The position numbers and the translations under genes are program-made. DNA of 43,566 nt from Bythopirellula sp. (GTDB lineage Bacteria; Planctomycetota; Planctomycetia; Pirellulales; Lacipirellulaceae). The notes below the pieces were generated by a model. The model saw only the letters and a list, made by a program, of their open reading frames with translations, had not been told where the DNA came from and searched no databases. Below are positions 7,955-18,830 of this stretch, piece after piece. The number at the start of each line of letters is the position of its first letter. The stretch's first letter is position 1. The stretch lies in the NCBI GenBank assembly GCA_028285205.1, contig JANQQA010000238.1:1-43566 (forward strand). The letters run 5' to 3'.

Positions 7955-8069
7955 GAATGACGAAAATATCCATTGACGAATGACGAGGAACTCAAGCTTT
8001 CGTCATTCGTCATTTTTTGGTTTTGTCATTCGTTGGTCATTCGTCACTCGAGCCTCGTCATTACTCCCC
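7955..8069. repeat. TGACGAA-word repeat with terminator-like hairpin between fae and mtdB
   Basis: The gap is filled with variants of TGACGAATGACGA and its complement TCGTCATTCGTCA. Positions 7974-7986 and 8000-8012 pair exactly over 13 bp around a 13-nt loop, and the right arm runs into TTTTTT (8013 onward), so it could terminate fae transcripts. Further inverted copies (GTCATTCG, GGTCATTCGTCA) follow up to the mtdB start. The open frame that continues upstream of mtdB through these repeats is not a real N-terminus. Confidence 0.7.
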
Positions 8070-8945
8070 ATGCCCGCTAACGTCCTCGTCTGCCTCGACA
8101 CCGATGCCCAGCCCAGCGTGTTCGATGGCATCGTAGCTATCGATTCAGGGGCCGATCGGCTGTTGCGGCATGGCGGCGTCACCCCAGGCGATGTCGAAGG
8201 CCTCGTGCATGGCGCGATGTTCACGCGCGGCGGCGATCAACTTAAGCATACGGCCGTCTACATCGGCGGCTCCGATGTGCAAGCGGGCGAACAGTTGTTG
8301 GCGGCCGCACAGCAGGCGTTCTTCGGTCCGATTCGTGTCTCGCTGATGCTCGATAGCAACGGATCGAATACCACGGCCGCCGCTGCCGTGGTCGCGGCAC
8401 GCAGCTATGTACCCTTCGGACCAGAAACGACGGCCACCGTCCTGGGTGGCACTGGGCCGGTCGGTCAGCGCGTCGTGAGAATGTTGGCGCAGGAAGGCGT
8501 CGAGGTGCGCGTCGCTTCGCGGAAAATCTCGCGGGCGGAGGGCGTTTGCCATCGGGTGGCACAGGCGGTCAGCGGAGCACGCGTGACGCCGCATTCGACG
8601 GAAGGTACCGACGTCGCGAGTTTGATTCAAAGCACCCAGCTGGTCGTTGCCGCCGGTGCGGCGGGCGTCGAACTATTAAGTCAAGAAGATCTCCGCAATG
8701 CGAGCACGGTCCAAGTCGCGATCGATCTGAACGCAGTGCCACCGGCGGGAATCGGCGGCATCGAAGCCACCGACAAAGCCGTCGAACGCGACGGACGCGT
8801 GTGCTTCGGGGCACTCGGTGTGGGCGGTCTGAAGATGCGCATCCACCGTGCAGCGATCGCTCGGCTGTTTCAGAGCAACGACGTGGTGCTCGACTCTGAC
8901 GAAATCTATGCCCTCGCAAAAGAGGTCGCGGCGAGCGCCTCGTAA
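8070..8945 (+). CDS. mtdB: NAD(P)-dependent methylene-tetrahydromethanopterin dehydrogenase
   Basis: Oxidises methylene-H4MPT to methenyl-H4MPT, the step after Fae. The protein has 291 residues, normal for the MtdA/MtdB family. It has the Rossmann motif TVLGGTGPVGQRVVR (126-132 is GGTGPVG), the substrate-side segment MLDSNGSNTTAAAAV and the late VAIDLNAVPPAGIGG stretch. I chose ATG 8070 (MPANVLVCLDTD); the longer frame to 7980 is encoded by intergenic repeats. Assignment as MtdB rather than the folate-capable MtdA rests on context with fae and is inference. Confidence 0.9.
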   Translation: MPANVLVCLDTDAQPSVFDGIVAIDSGADRLLRHGGVTPGDVEGLVHGAMFTRGGDQLKHTAVYIGGSDVQAGEQLLAAAQQAFFGPIRVSLMLDSNGSNTTAAAAVVAARSYVPFGPETTATVLGGTGPVGQRVVRMLAQEGVEVRVASRKISRAEGVCHRVAQAVSGARVTPHSTEGTDVASLIQSTQLVVAAGAAGVELLSQEDLRNASTVQVAIDLNAVPPAGIGGIEATDKAVERDGRVCFGALGVGGLKMRIHRAAIARLFQSNDVVLDSDEIYALAKEVAASAS

Positions 8946-8952
8946 CTTAGCC

Positions 8953-9507
8953 GTGGCCAAACGCCCTGCCCGCCGTCCGTCGCCCAACAAAGTCTCGGTG
9001 CAGCGAGCACCCGACGGCAACAACTGGGTCATTTCTCACCCACGTACCGTGCGCGATTGTGCTGAAGACCTCGAAGAAGTCCATGCGATGATCGAGGCGG
9101 GCGAGGCAGATGTGGCAATCGACGAATTGCGCTGGCTGCTGGGCAACTGCCCCGACATTATCGAGGCGCATTTCCTACTCGGCAAGCTGGCGGTCGAGGT
9201 GGATAACGATCTGTCGCTGGGGCGCGGTCACTTTGGCACGGGCTATCAACTTGGCCTGCAAGCATGGCGGCGCGCCGATCGCCCTACCCCGCTGCCAGCG
9301 CTCCACCCCGCCAACCGCTACTTCTTCGATGCGGGACGAGGCTTGGCGTGGTGTCTTAACGAATTGGGTAAGACGGACATGGCGCGGGAGGTACTCCACG
9401 AACTGCTGAGTCTCGATCCCACCGATCCACTCAGCGTTGCCGCTTGGCTCGATGAGTTGGGAACCGGTGGCAAGACCATCGTCGATGTTGGCTCGTTGTT
9501 CAACTAG
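8953..9507 (+). CDS. TPR-like protein of unknown function
   Basis: A 184-residue protein starting at GTG 8953, seven bases after mtdB ends, so it is very likely co-transcribed with it. After a basic N-terminus (VAKRPARRPSPNKVSVQRAP) come helical-pair segments such as AMIEAGEADVAIDELRWLL and AHFLLGKLAVE that look like tetratricopeptide repeats. A second region is LAWCLNELGKTDMAREVL. No enzyme motif is visible. TPR units suggest protein binding. The link with C1 metabolism is only positional. Confidence 0.75.
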   Translation: MAKRPARRPSPNKVSVQRAPDGNNWVISHPRTVRDCAEDLEEVHAMIEAGEADVAIDELRWLLGNCPDIIEAHFLLGKLAVEVDNDLSLGRGHFGTGYQLGLQAWRRADRPTPLPALHPANRYFFDAGRGLAWCLNELGKTDMAREVLHELLSLDPTDPLSVAAWLDELGTGGKTIVDVGSLFN

Positions 9508-9525
9508 CGATTCAGCATGGCGAGG

Positions 9526-10206
9526 TTAATTCTCGATCTCCCACTCAGTTTGATCAGGCGGTGGGCCGCTGGAATTGACTTCGTTGATCGCCGCCCACAG
9601 ACTGATGATCGATTGCACGACGCCTGCGACGAACATCACCAGCATAAATCGAAAAGTATTGTCTGCGGCCGTGTCTGGTGAGGAGATCAAACCGGCCATT
9701 TGCGCGGCGAGGCCAATGCCGTAGAGAATTAGCAACGTCTTGAACTCCGTCGGTCCGAATCGTGCCAGCGTGAATTCACCCACAAGCTTGGCTTTGATGT
9801 TCGCAATAACAGCCATCGAGTAAATCACCACCACCCCGCCGATGCCGAGCAGCAGACAATCCGCGCTGTACGCCATTGCTGTGACCCAGTAGCTGAACGA
9901 GAGCGGATCGACGAAGTGATCCAGAAGTTCGCCGCCGTTGCGGCACTGACCGGTCGCTCGCGCATGCGTGCCGTCCATCACATCGGCGATATGATTCAGT
10001 GCCACTCCCGCGGCACCCAACAGACCGCCCCACCAGCGCGTCGTCGCGAACGCGAATCCGATTGCGCCTAGGATCGCACAGACGTGCCCAAAGAGCACGA
10101 TACCTTCAGGCGGTATACGCGCGGGGATGTGCAACCGTCGGTACAGTCCTTTGAGCGGTTTGGTCAACAACGGGTCGAGCAGACTTTGTGAAACTCGCTT
10201 GGGCAT
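9526..10206 (-). CDS. CDP-alcohol phosphatidyltransferase family membrane protein
   Basis: A 226-residue integral membrane enzyme of the family that makes phospholipid head groups from CDP-activated alcohols. The catalytic pattern DG-x2-AR-x8-G-x3-D-x3-D is complete: Asp78-Gly79, Ala82-Arg83, Gly92, Asp96, Asp100 (in MDGTHARATG and GELLDHFVDP). Several hydrophobic helices follow, for instance CLLLGIGGVVVIYSMAVIA. Product unknown. I chose ATG 10206 because the arginine-rich upstream extension is not family-like. It is convergent with the TPR gene (18-bp gap) and divergent from the beta-galactosidase gene. Confidence 0.85.
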   Translation of the reverse strand: MPKRVSQSLLDPLLTKPLKGLYRRLHIPARIPPEGIVLFGHVCAILGAIGFAFATTRWWGGLLGAAGVALNHIADVMDGTHARATGQCRNGGELLDHFVDPLSFSYWVTAMAYSADCLLLGIGGVVVIYSMAVIANIKAKLVGEFTLARFGPTEFKTLLILYGIGLAAQMAGLISSPDTAADNTFRFMLVMFVAGVVQSIISLWAAINEVNSSGPPPDQTEWEIEN

Positions 10207-10249
10207 TTCCGATCTCACAGGAACTGGACGTGTACTTCTGCAGGGTTGA

Positions 10250-13484
<3,235 letters not shown>

Positions 13485-13486
<2 letters not shown>

Positions 13487-13534
13487 CGTTGAACGGAGGC
13501 GCGTGTTGCTGGGAGATTCGACTCCGTTAACGCT
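13485..13534. terminator. Hairpin between convergent genes, putative terminator
   Basis: AGCGTTGAACGGAG (13485-13498) pairs with CTCCGTTAACGCT (13522-13534) over 13 bp with one bulged G. It overlaps the stop codon of the beta-galactosidase gene and is followed by GTTGTCTCC, a weak T-rich tail. The malG-type gene ends 47 bp further on from the other side. Confidence 0.5.
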
Positions 13535-13580
13535 GTTGTCTCCTGTTGGAGGCAATCTCAGTCATGCCGATTCCGGGTCG

Positions 13581-14411
13581 CTACTCCTTCACCGCGCCCA
13601 GCGTCATGCCTGACACGAGATAGCGGCTGAGCACCATGAAGACGAGCACAACCGGTATGCTCACCAGGATCGACGCGGCGGCGTACAGTCCCCACTGCGT
13701 CGTCATGCTCGCCTGAAAACTCTTGATGCCCAGCGGCAGCGTGAACATTTCGCGATCTTGTAGTACCTGCGCGGCGACGATGTACTCGCTCCAGGCGGTC
13801 ATAAAGCTGAACAGCGCCGTGATCACCAGTCCCGGTTGCGCGACGGGTAGGATCACTTTCGTGAACGCCTCGAACTGCGTGCAGCCGTCGATCTTCGCCG
13901 CTTCTTCCAGCGACACGGGGATCGTGTCGTAGAAGCCTTTCATCTGCCAAATGCAAAACGGTAGCGCCGTCGAGACGTAGAAGATCGACAGGCCCCAAAA
14001 CGTGTTAATCAGCCCTAGCTTGGCAATCATGATGTAGAGCGGCAGGAGCAGCATCGTCGCTGGGAACATTTGCGTCGTGAGAATCGACAACATCATCGTC
14101 TGACGTCCAACAAACTTAAAGCGGCTGAATGCATAACCGCCGATCGACGCGAGCGCCACGCCGAGCGTTGTGACCGCTGCCGAGACAAGCAGCGAGTTTC
14201 GCATCCAACGGATGAAATCCCCTTCAGCAAACAGTTGGCGGTACGAATCGAACGTCCAGTTGTCGGGAATCAGCTGCCACTCGGTGCTACGCAGGCGGTT
14301 CCCGGGTCGCAAAGAAATCGACACGACGTCGAGGATCGGCCACAGCGCGAGTGCGACAAACAACAGCAACACCATGTGGCGCAGCACAGTCAGATAGCGG
14401 GGTTCTTTCAC
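13581..14411 (-). CDS. Carbohydrate ABC transporter permease, MalG type
   Basis: One of the two membrane subunits of a CUT1-family sugar importer. It has 276 residues, about six membrane helices beginning with MVLLLFVALALWPILDVV, and an intact EAA loop (SLEEAAKIDGCTQFEAF followed by VILP) that docks to the ATPase. It starts with GTG at 14411, overlapping the stop of the upstream fusion gene as GTGA, with GGAGGG just before, so translation is coupled. Its partner permease is the C-terminal half of that fusion. The ATPase (MalK/MsmX type) is not in the window. The neighbouring amylases point to maltodextrins as substrate (inference). Confidence 0.93.
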   Translation of the reverse strand: MKEPRYLTVLRHMVLLLFVALALWPILDVVSISLRPGNRLRSTEWQLIPDNWTFDSYRQLFAEGDFIRWMRNSLLVSAAVTTLGVALASIGGYAFSRFKFVGRQTMMLSILTTQMFPATMLLLPLYIMIAKLGLINTFWGLSIFYVSTALPFCIWQMKGFYDTIPVSLEEAAKIDGCTQFEAFTKVILPVAQPGLVITALFSFMTAWSEYIVAAQVLQDREMFTLPLGIKSFQASMTTQWGLYAAASILVSIPVVLVFMVLSRYLVSGMTLGAVKE

Positions 14412-16738
14412 GTCACGCCCTCCGTCGCGTTGGTGCGTTGCAAGAAGAGCATCGAGAAGACAAGCAGAATGAGGAAAATGACCATCGACAGCGCGGCTCC
14501 GTAGCCGTACTGATACAGATTGAACGCCGCTCGGTAAACATACGACACCAGAATGTGCGTCTGATCCGCCGGCTCACCGCGATTCGAGACGAGCCACACG
14601 ACGTTCAGATTGTTGAAGGTCCAAATTGCGCCCAGCGTGATCGCGGGTAACATCACCGGCTTGAGCATGGGCACCGTAATGCTCCAGAACTGCTGCCAGC
14701 GATTCGCTCGATCGATGCGGGCGGCTTCGTAGAGTTCTTGTGGGATTCCCTGCAGCCCCCCCAGCGCGATGACCATCATGAACGGGAAACCTAGCCACAC
14801 GTTTGCGATAATGCACGCCGCGAAGGCCGGATTGGGCGTGTTCAGCCAATCGAGCAGCGGCAAGTGCAACATCGTCGGCAAGTACGCGTTGATTGCTTCG
14901 ACCAATTGGTTCACGACGCCGAACTCAAAGTCGAACATCCCGCGCCAGGTCAGCGCTGTGATGTATGCCGGCACCGCCCAGGGAATGATCAGCAATAGGC
15001 GATAAATCGATTTGCCACATACCGGACCGTTGACAACGACGGCTAGCAGGACCCCTAGCGTGACGTGAAAGAAAACATTGATCGCCGTCCAGAAAATCGT
15101 CTTGAAGAAGATCATCCAGAAATTCTCAGCATTCTCTCCCACAAACAGGGATACATAGTTGTGTAACCCCACAATATCCCACTCGTTAAAGTTCTTCAGC
15201 GACATATTCGAAAACGATAGCGCGACGTTGAACACGAGCGGAAACAGCACGACCACGAAGATGCCAAGTAACGACGGCAAGGCAAAACAGTAGGCGATGC
15301 GGTTCCTGCCAAGATCCTGCCAAAAATCAACGAGCGCCCTGCGTTGCCAGAACAGCAGGCCAACCAGCGCCACGAGGCCAATGACTGGCACGACCGGCGC
15401 GAACGCATCGGGTTCGGCGACGGTGGACAGGGTGGCGATTTTGTCCTCGGCAGCACGCTGCATTTCTGCGGCAGCTTCCTCTGCCGAGATGTTGCCCGCC
15501 ATCAGCGATTGATACGGCGGTCGCATCGCGTCCCACACGGCCCGCATTTCAATCTGCGTCGGCATGAGTCGCCCCGTGTTGGCAGCTTGCACCGACGCCC
15601 TAAGCGTCTCGTCGGTTCGCAAAATCGGCTCGTCACGCAAACTCATTCGGGAAGGTACGATGAGCTGTTCTTTCAGGAACTTGCGCTGCGTACCCTCGTC
15701 GGTGAGGAATCTCACCAGCGCCATCACGTTTTCAAGGTGTGTGGGCTGCGTTTCATTTCGTTTCACCGCCGCGATGCTCAGGCTGTATCCCTTCGGCGAA
15801 ACCATCGAAGCCATGGGACTGTTGCCCTCGACAACAGGCAAAGTGGTCACCGCAGCGTCGATGCCTTCGGCATTGATGTACTGTTGCCAGCTCCAATCGC
15901 CGTTGATGATCATCGCTGCCTTGCCGGCCAGAAAGAGTTCGTTCGCGGCGTTGTAGTCCGACGAACGCGGCAAGAAGTGCTGCTTCGACTTCAGGTCCGC
16001 AACGAATTGCAGTCCGTCAATGAACTCTGGCGTATCAAGCGTCGGTGTCGTCTCGTCCTCGGCAAATACCCACGCGCCATGGCCCGTCAGAAACGGGATC
16101 ACAAAGAACGGCTCGGTATAGTTCCACGCAGCCACGTATGGCACCTCTGTGCCGTCCGGGTATTTCTGTGGCCCCAACGCTGCGAACTCTTGCGCGGTTC
16201 GCGGTGGTTCTTTCAGTATCTTCTTGTTGTAAACCAATGCCAGATGATTGCCGAATCGATCGCCGACAAAAATCAACTCTTGCTTGCTTTCTTCCTCGCT
16301 CTCCGGATTGCTCTCGTCCGTCGGGCGATACGCGAGCGTGCGCTCATCGAAATCCGCCAGGTCCTCCGGAGGGAACCAATCAGACATGTTCGCCAGCGCG
16401 CCAATTTCGTTGTACACGCCCAGCGGATCGGACGGGCCATAGATAATGTCTGGCCCCGAATTCACGAGGACGGCCATCTCCATGCCGCTCCGCAGCTCCT
16501 CGTTTTCCTTGTAGAGCACACGCACTTCAAGGTGGTTGCCTAAGTTGCGCTGTTTGTCGACAAAGACCTCGACGCGAGACTCTAGAATCGCCCGATCAGC
16601 AGGGCGCATTTGATGCCAGAGAGTTACGACTTCTCGTTCACTCTGCGAGCCGCAACCGCCGAGCAGCAGCGCCAACAGTCCGCAGCTGAGAATCTTGCCA
16701 GCTTGGCCGCGACGCATTGAGAACCTTGCGGATGGCAT
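14408..16738 (-). CDS. Fused sugar-binding lipoprotein and MalF-type permease
   Basis: One 776-residue chain joins two normally separate proteins of a CUT1 sugar ABC importer. Residues 1-29 form a lipoprotein signal (LLALLLGGC, Cys29). About 30-430 is an extracellular solute-binding domain (VVTLWHQMRPADRA; GPDIIYGPSDPLGVYNE; GKAAMIINGDWSWQQY). A helix at about 448-465 is followed by a MalF-like permease with an EAA loop near residue 671 (ELYEAARIDRANRWQQFW), where the usual Gly after IDx is Arg. No frameshift or internal stop is seen. It starts 9 bp after the amylase gene, using GAGGAG at that gene's end. The fused domain would tether the binding protein beside its channel on the outer face of the membrane. 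Confidence 0.93.
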   Translation of the reverse strand: MPSARFSMRRGQAGKILSCGLLALLLGGCGSQSEREVVTLWHQMRPADRAILESRVEVFVDKQRNLGNHLEVRVLYKENEELRSGMEMAVLVNSGPDIIYGPSDPLGVYNEIGALANMSDWFPPEDLADFDERTLAYRPTDESNPESEEESKQELIFVGDRFGNHLALVYNKKILKEPPRTAQEFAALGPQKYPDGTEVPYVAAWNYTEPFFVIPFLTGHGAWVFAEDETTPTLDTPEFIDGLQFVADLKSKQHFLPRSSDYNAANELFLAGKAAMIINGDWSWQQYINAEGIDAAVTTLPVVEGNSPMASMVSPKGYSLSIAAVKRNETQPTHLENVMALVRFLTDEGTQRKFLKEQLIVPSRMSLRDEPILRTDETLRASVQAANTGRLMPTQIEMRAVWDAMRPPYQSLMAGNISAEEAAAEMQRAAEDKIATLSTVAEPDAFAPVVPVIGLVALVGLLFWQRRALVDFWQDLGRNRIAYCFALPSLLGIFVVVLFPLVFNVALSFSNMSLKNFNEWDIVGLHNYVSLFVGENAENFWMIFFKTIFWTAINVFFHVTLGVLLAVVVNGPVCGKSIYRLLLIIPWAVPAYITALTWRGMFDFEFGVVNQLVEAINAYLPTMLHLPLLDWLNTPNPAFAACIIANVWLGFPFMMVIALGGLQGIPQELYEAARIDRANRWQQFWSITVPMLKPVMLPAITLGAIWTFNNLNVVWLVSNRGEPADQTHILVSYVYRAAFNLYQYGYGAALSMVIFLILLVFSMLFLQRTNATEGVT

Positions 16739-16747
16739 CGACCGACA

Positions 16748-18742
16748 TCACTCCTCAGTCGGGAGCAGCGAGACCACGACCGCGTCGAGCCCGGGAATGG
16801 TCAGCACTGCTGTTTGTCCTTCAGTTTCGATCGGTTGGTTCGTGTTGCCTACGGACGTTTGGAACAGGAGCTTTGGCGCTGCGTTTGCGCCCGCATCGAA
16901 TTGCCACTCGTACGACTGGTCGCCACGGTTGATCGCCACCAACAGTGATTCGCCTTCGTGCGTGCGGCGAAATACTAGGACTTGCGCTTTGTCGTCGTGC
17001 GTGACGAACTCGATTGAGCCGTGGCGAAGAGCCGGATGATCTCGGCGCAGCTGGATCACGCTCCGATAGAAATCGAACAGCTCGCGATTGAATGCGACCG
17101 GTTCGGCCGAACGCTCCCGCCCGAGTGGATCGGCTTGTTCGTCGTCGTACACGAGGTCGTCCCACACCATCGGCTTGCGATCGTCGGGATCGTCACCGCC
17201 CCACATGCCCGACTCGGTGCCGTAGTAGACCATCGGTGCGCCCAGATAGGTCATCTGCATCAATGCCACCAGTCGCTGAATGCTGCGCTGTCGCTGGTCA
17301 GGACTGTGCACTTTGTAGTTGGAGTTCGCTCGCGGCGACACGGTCTCAGAGACGTCGTAATCGAAGCGGTCGAGTTGGTGATAGTGATCGCCTCCAGCGT
17401 TGACAATCATCGAGGCAACCCGGTCGGTATCGTGCGAGTCGATCAGGTTTTGCAAGGCGAACTGCATCGGCGTGGGGTACTCCTTCCGCCGCTCATCCAG
17501 CTTGAGGCCGAAATCGTGCGCCGTCAGTTTGCCGTCGACGAGAAAGCCTTTCACCAGGAAGGCAAATCCGTGGTAGTTCATCGTCCCCGAGAACTTCCCG
17601 TCGATCAGATGCTGCCGCGCGTCGCCCCAAAATTCTCCGACGGTGTAGGCCTGCGGATTCAACTCACGAACCAGCGTATTCCAGTCTTTCCAAAATGCCG
17701 AAGGCACTTCGTTCGCCACATCCAATCGCCAGCCGTCGATGCCGTCCGAGGGATCGCCATCCCCGTTGGGGTCCATCCAGCGGCGCGTGATGTCGAATAC
17801 GTATTGCTTGGGCCCAGGATGCAAGTCTTGCTGCGTTTCGTCGTCGGCAAACTCCGGTAATGTCTCGAAACCCCACCAGCTCTTGTAGCGAAACTCATTG
17901 CCCGGCGTGTTTCGATCGTCAAAGTGCTGGACAATGTACCAGTCCTTGTACGGCGAATTCTCCTGATTCTGCTGCAAGTCGGCGAAAGCGAAGAAATCCC
18001 GGCCGGTGTGATTGAACACCCCATCGATAATGACGCGGATCGAGCGGGCGTGAAGCTCTTCGATCAGTTTTAAGAACAATTTGTCGGCGGCCGTCCACTT
18101 CCAAGTTTTCGGATCTGCCGTCTCGCTGGCGATCAACTCCAGATCACCCTGCGGATCGGGGCCGAAGTACGGATCGACATGGTGCATCGAGGCGCCGTCG
18201 TACTTGTGCAGCGAGCGGCCGTAGAACACGGGGTTGAAGTAAATGGCGTTGATGCCGAGCTCTTCCAAGTAGTCGAGCTTGTCGAGCACTCCCTGCAAGT
18301 CGCCGCCGTACCGACGATTGAATACGCCGCCCTCGTAGAATCCCTTGCCGCTTTCCTGTTCCCAATCACTCTGCTGGTACCAGTCGCTTGTCCAAGGAGT
18401 GATCTTCCAGGAAGACGTCACATGGGGCGACTCCAACGATTCTCGCGTGGGATCGTTGGTCGGATCGCCGTTGCGAAACCGCTCGGGAAAAATCTGATAG
18501 AAGATCGCGTCGGTCACCCAAGCGGGCACGTACGGCGCGACGACTTCGTCTTCAGATGCTCGCGTGTCATCCGACGTCGGTGGCTCTGCAATCGCGTCGC
18601 CGGGGGCGGACTTGATGATGTTCGCTGCCAACTTCGGCGGGTCAACCTCGACATCTTCAGCCTGACAGCCGACCGAACCCGACAGCGTCGACCCAATCAG
18701 CAACACCACCCAAATCATTCGCCAAGCGATCGAGCGCCTCAT
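16748..18742 (-). CDS. GH13 alpha-glucan hydrolase lipoprotein, cyclomaltodextrinase/neopullulanase-like
   Basis: Cleaves alpha-glucans or maltodextrins. In the 664-residue protein the GH13 motifs are complete: region I VIIDGVFNHTG, nucleophile Asp341 in DGWRLDVANEV, acid/base Glu370 in YTVGEFWGD, and Asp438 in LIDSHDTDR. The barrel begins at WVTDAIFYQIFPERF, like cyclomaltodextrinase and neopullulanase. The signal ends in SGSVGCQ (Cys26), a near-lipobox, so the enzyme is probably membrane-anchored in the periplasm. Start is either ATG 18742 (CGGA upstream) or ATG 18754. It lies directly upstream of the transporter genes with a 9-bp gap, so it probably makes the sugars that the importer takes in. 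Confidence 0.92.
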   Translation of the reverse strand: MRRSIAWRMIWVVLLIGSTLSGSVGCQAEDVEVDPPKLAANIIKSAPGDAIAEPPTSDDTRASEDEVVAPYVPAWVTDAIFYQIFPERFRNGDPTNDPTRESLESPHVTSSWKITPWTSDWYQQSDWEQESGKGFYEGGVFNRRYGGDLQGVLDKLDYLEELGINAIYFNPVFYGRSLHKYDGASMHHVDPYFGPDPQGDLELIASETADPKTWKWTAADKLFLKLIEELHARSIRVIIDGVFNHTGRDFFAFADLQQNQENSPYKDWYIVQHFDDRNTPGNEFRYKSWWGFETLPEFADDETQQDLHPGPKQYVFDITRRWMDPNGDGDPSDGIDGWRLDVANEVPSAFWKDWNTLVRELNPQAYTVGEFWGDARQHLIDGKFSGTMNYHGFAFLVKGFLVDGKLTAHDFGLKLDERRKEYPTPMQFALQNLIDSHDTDRVASMIVNAGGDHYHQLDRFDYDVSETVSPRANSNYKVHSPDQRQRSIQRLVALMQMTYLGAPMVYYGTESGMWGGDDPDDRKPMVWDDLVYDDEQADPLGRERSAEPVAFNRELFDFYRSVIQLRRDHPALRHGSIEFVTHDDKAQVLVFRRTHEGESLLVAINRGDQSYEWQFDAGANAAPKLLFQTSVGNTNQPIETEGQTAVLTIPGLDAVVVSLLPTEE

Positions 18743-18789
18743 AGTAGTCCGCATTCCAACAAATCCAATTAGTTGGTGTTGTAAATAGA

Positions 18790-18819
18790 GCTGGCCGCGC
18801 CTGCCCCGACGCGACCAGC
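18790..18819 (-). terminator. Hairpin after the dockerin/PEP-CTERM gene
   Basis: On the minus strand GCTGGTCGCG and CGCGGCCAGC form a 10-bp stem (one G-U pair) around a 10-nt loop, followed by TCTATTT. It lies 11 bp after the stop of the upstream gene and before the GH13 lipoprotein gene. It could reduce rather than abolish read-through within the cluster. Confidence 0.5.
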
Positions 18820-18830
18820 CGTAAATTCCT

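Noticed and set aside
15344..16543. 399-codon plus-strand open frame over the binding-protein-permease fusion
   Set aside because: Histidine/arginine-rich shadow with no domain; the opposite frame is a clear transporter.
17021..17860. 279-codon plus-strand open frame over the GH13 lipoprotein gene
   Set aside because: Antisense shadow without recognisable motifs.
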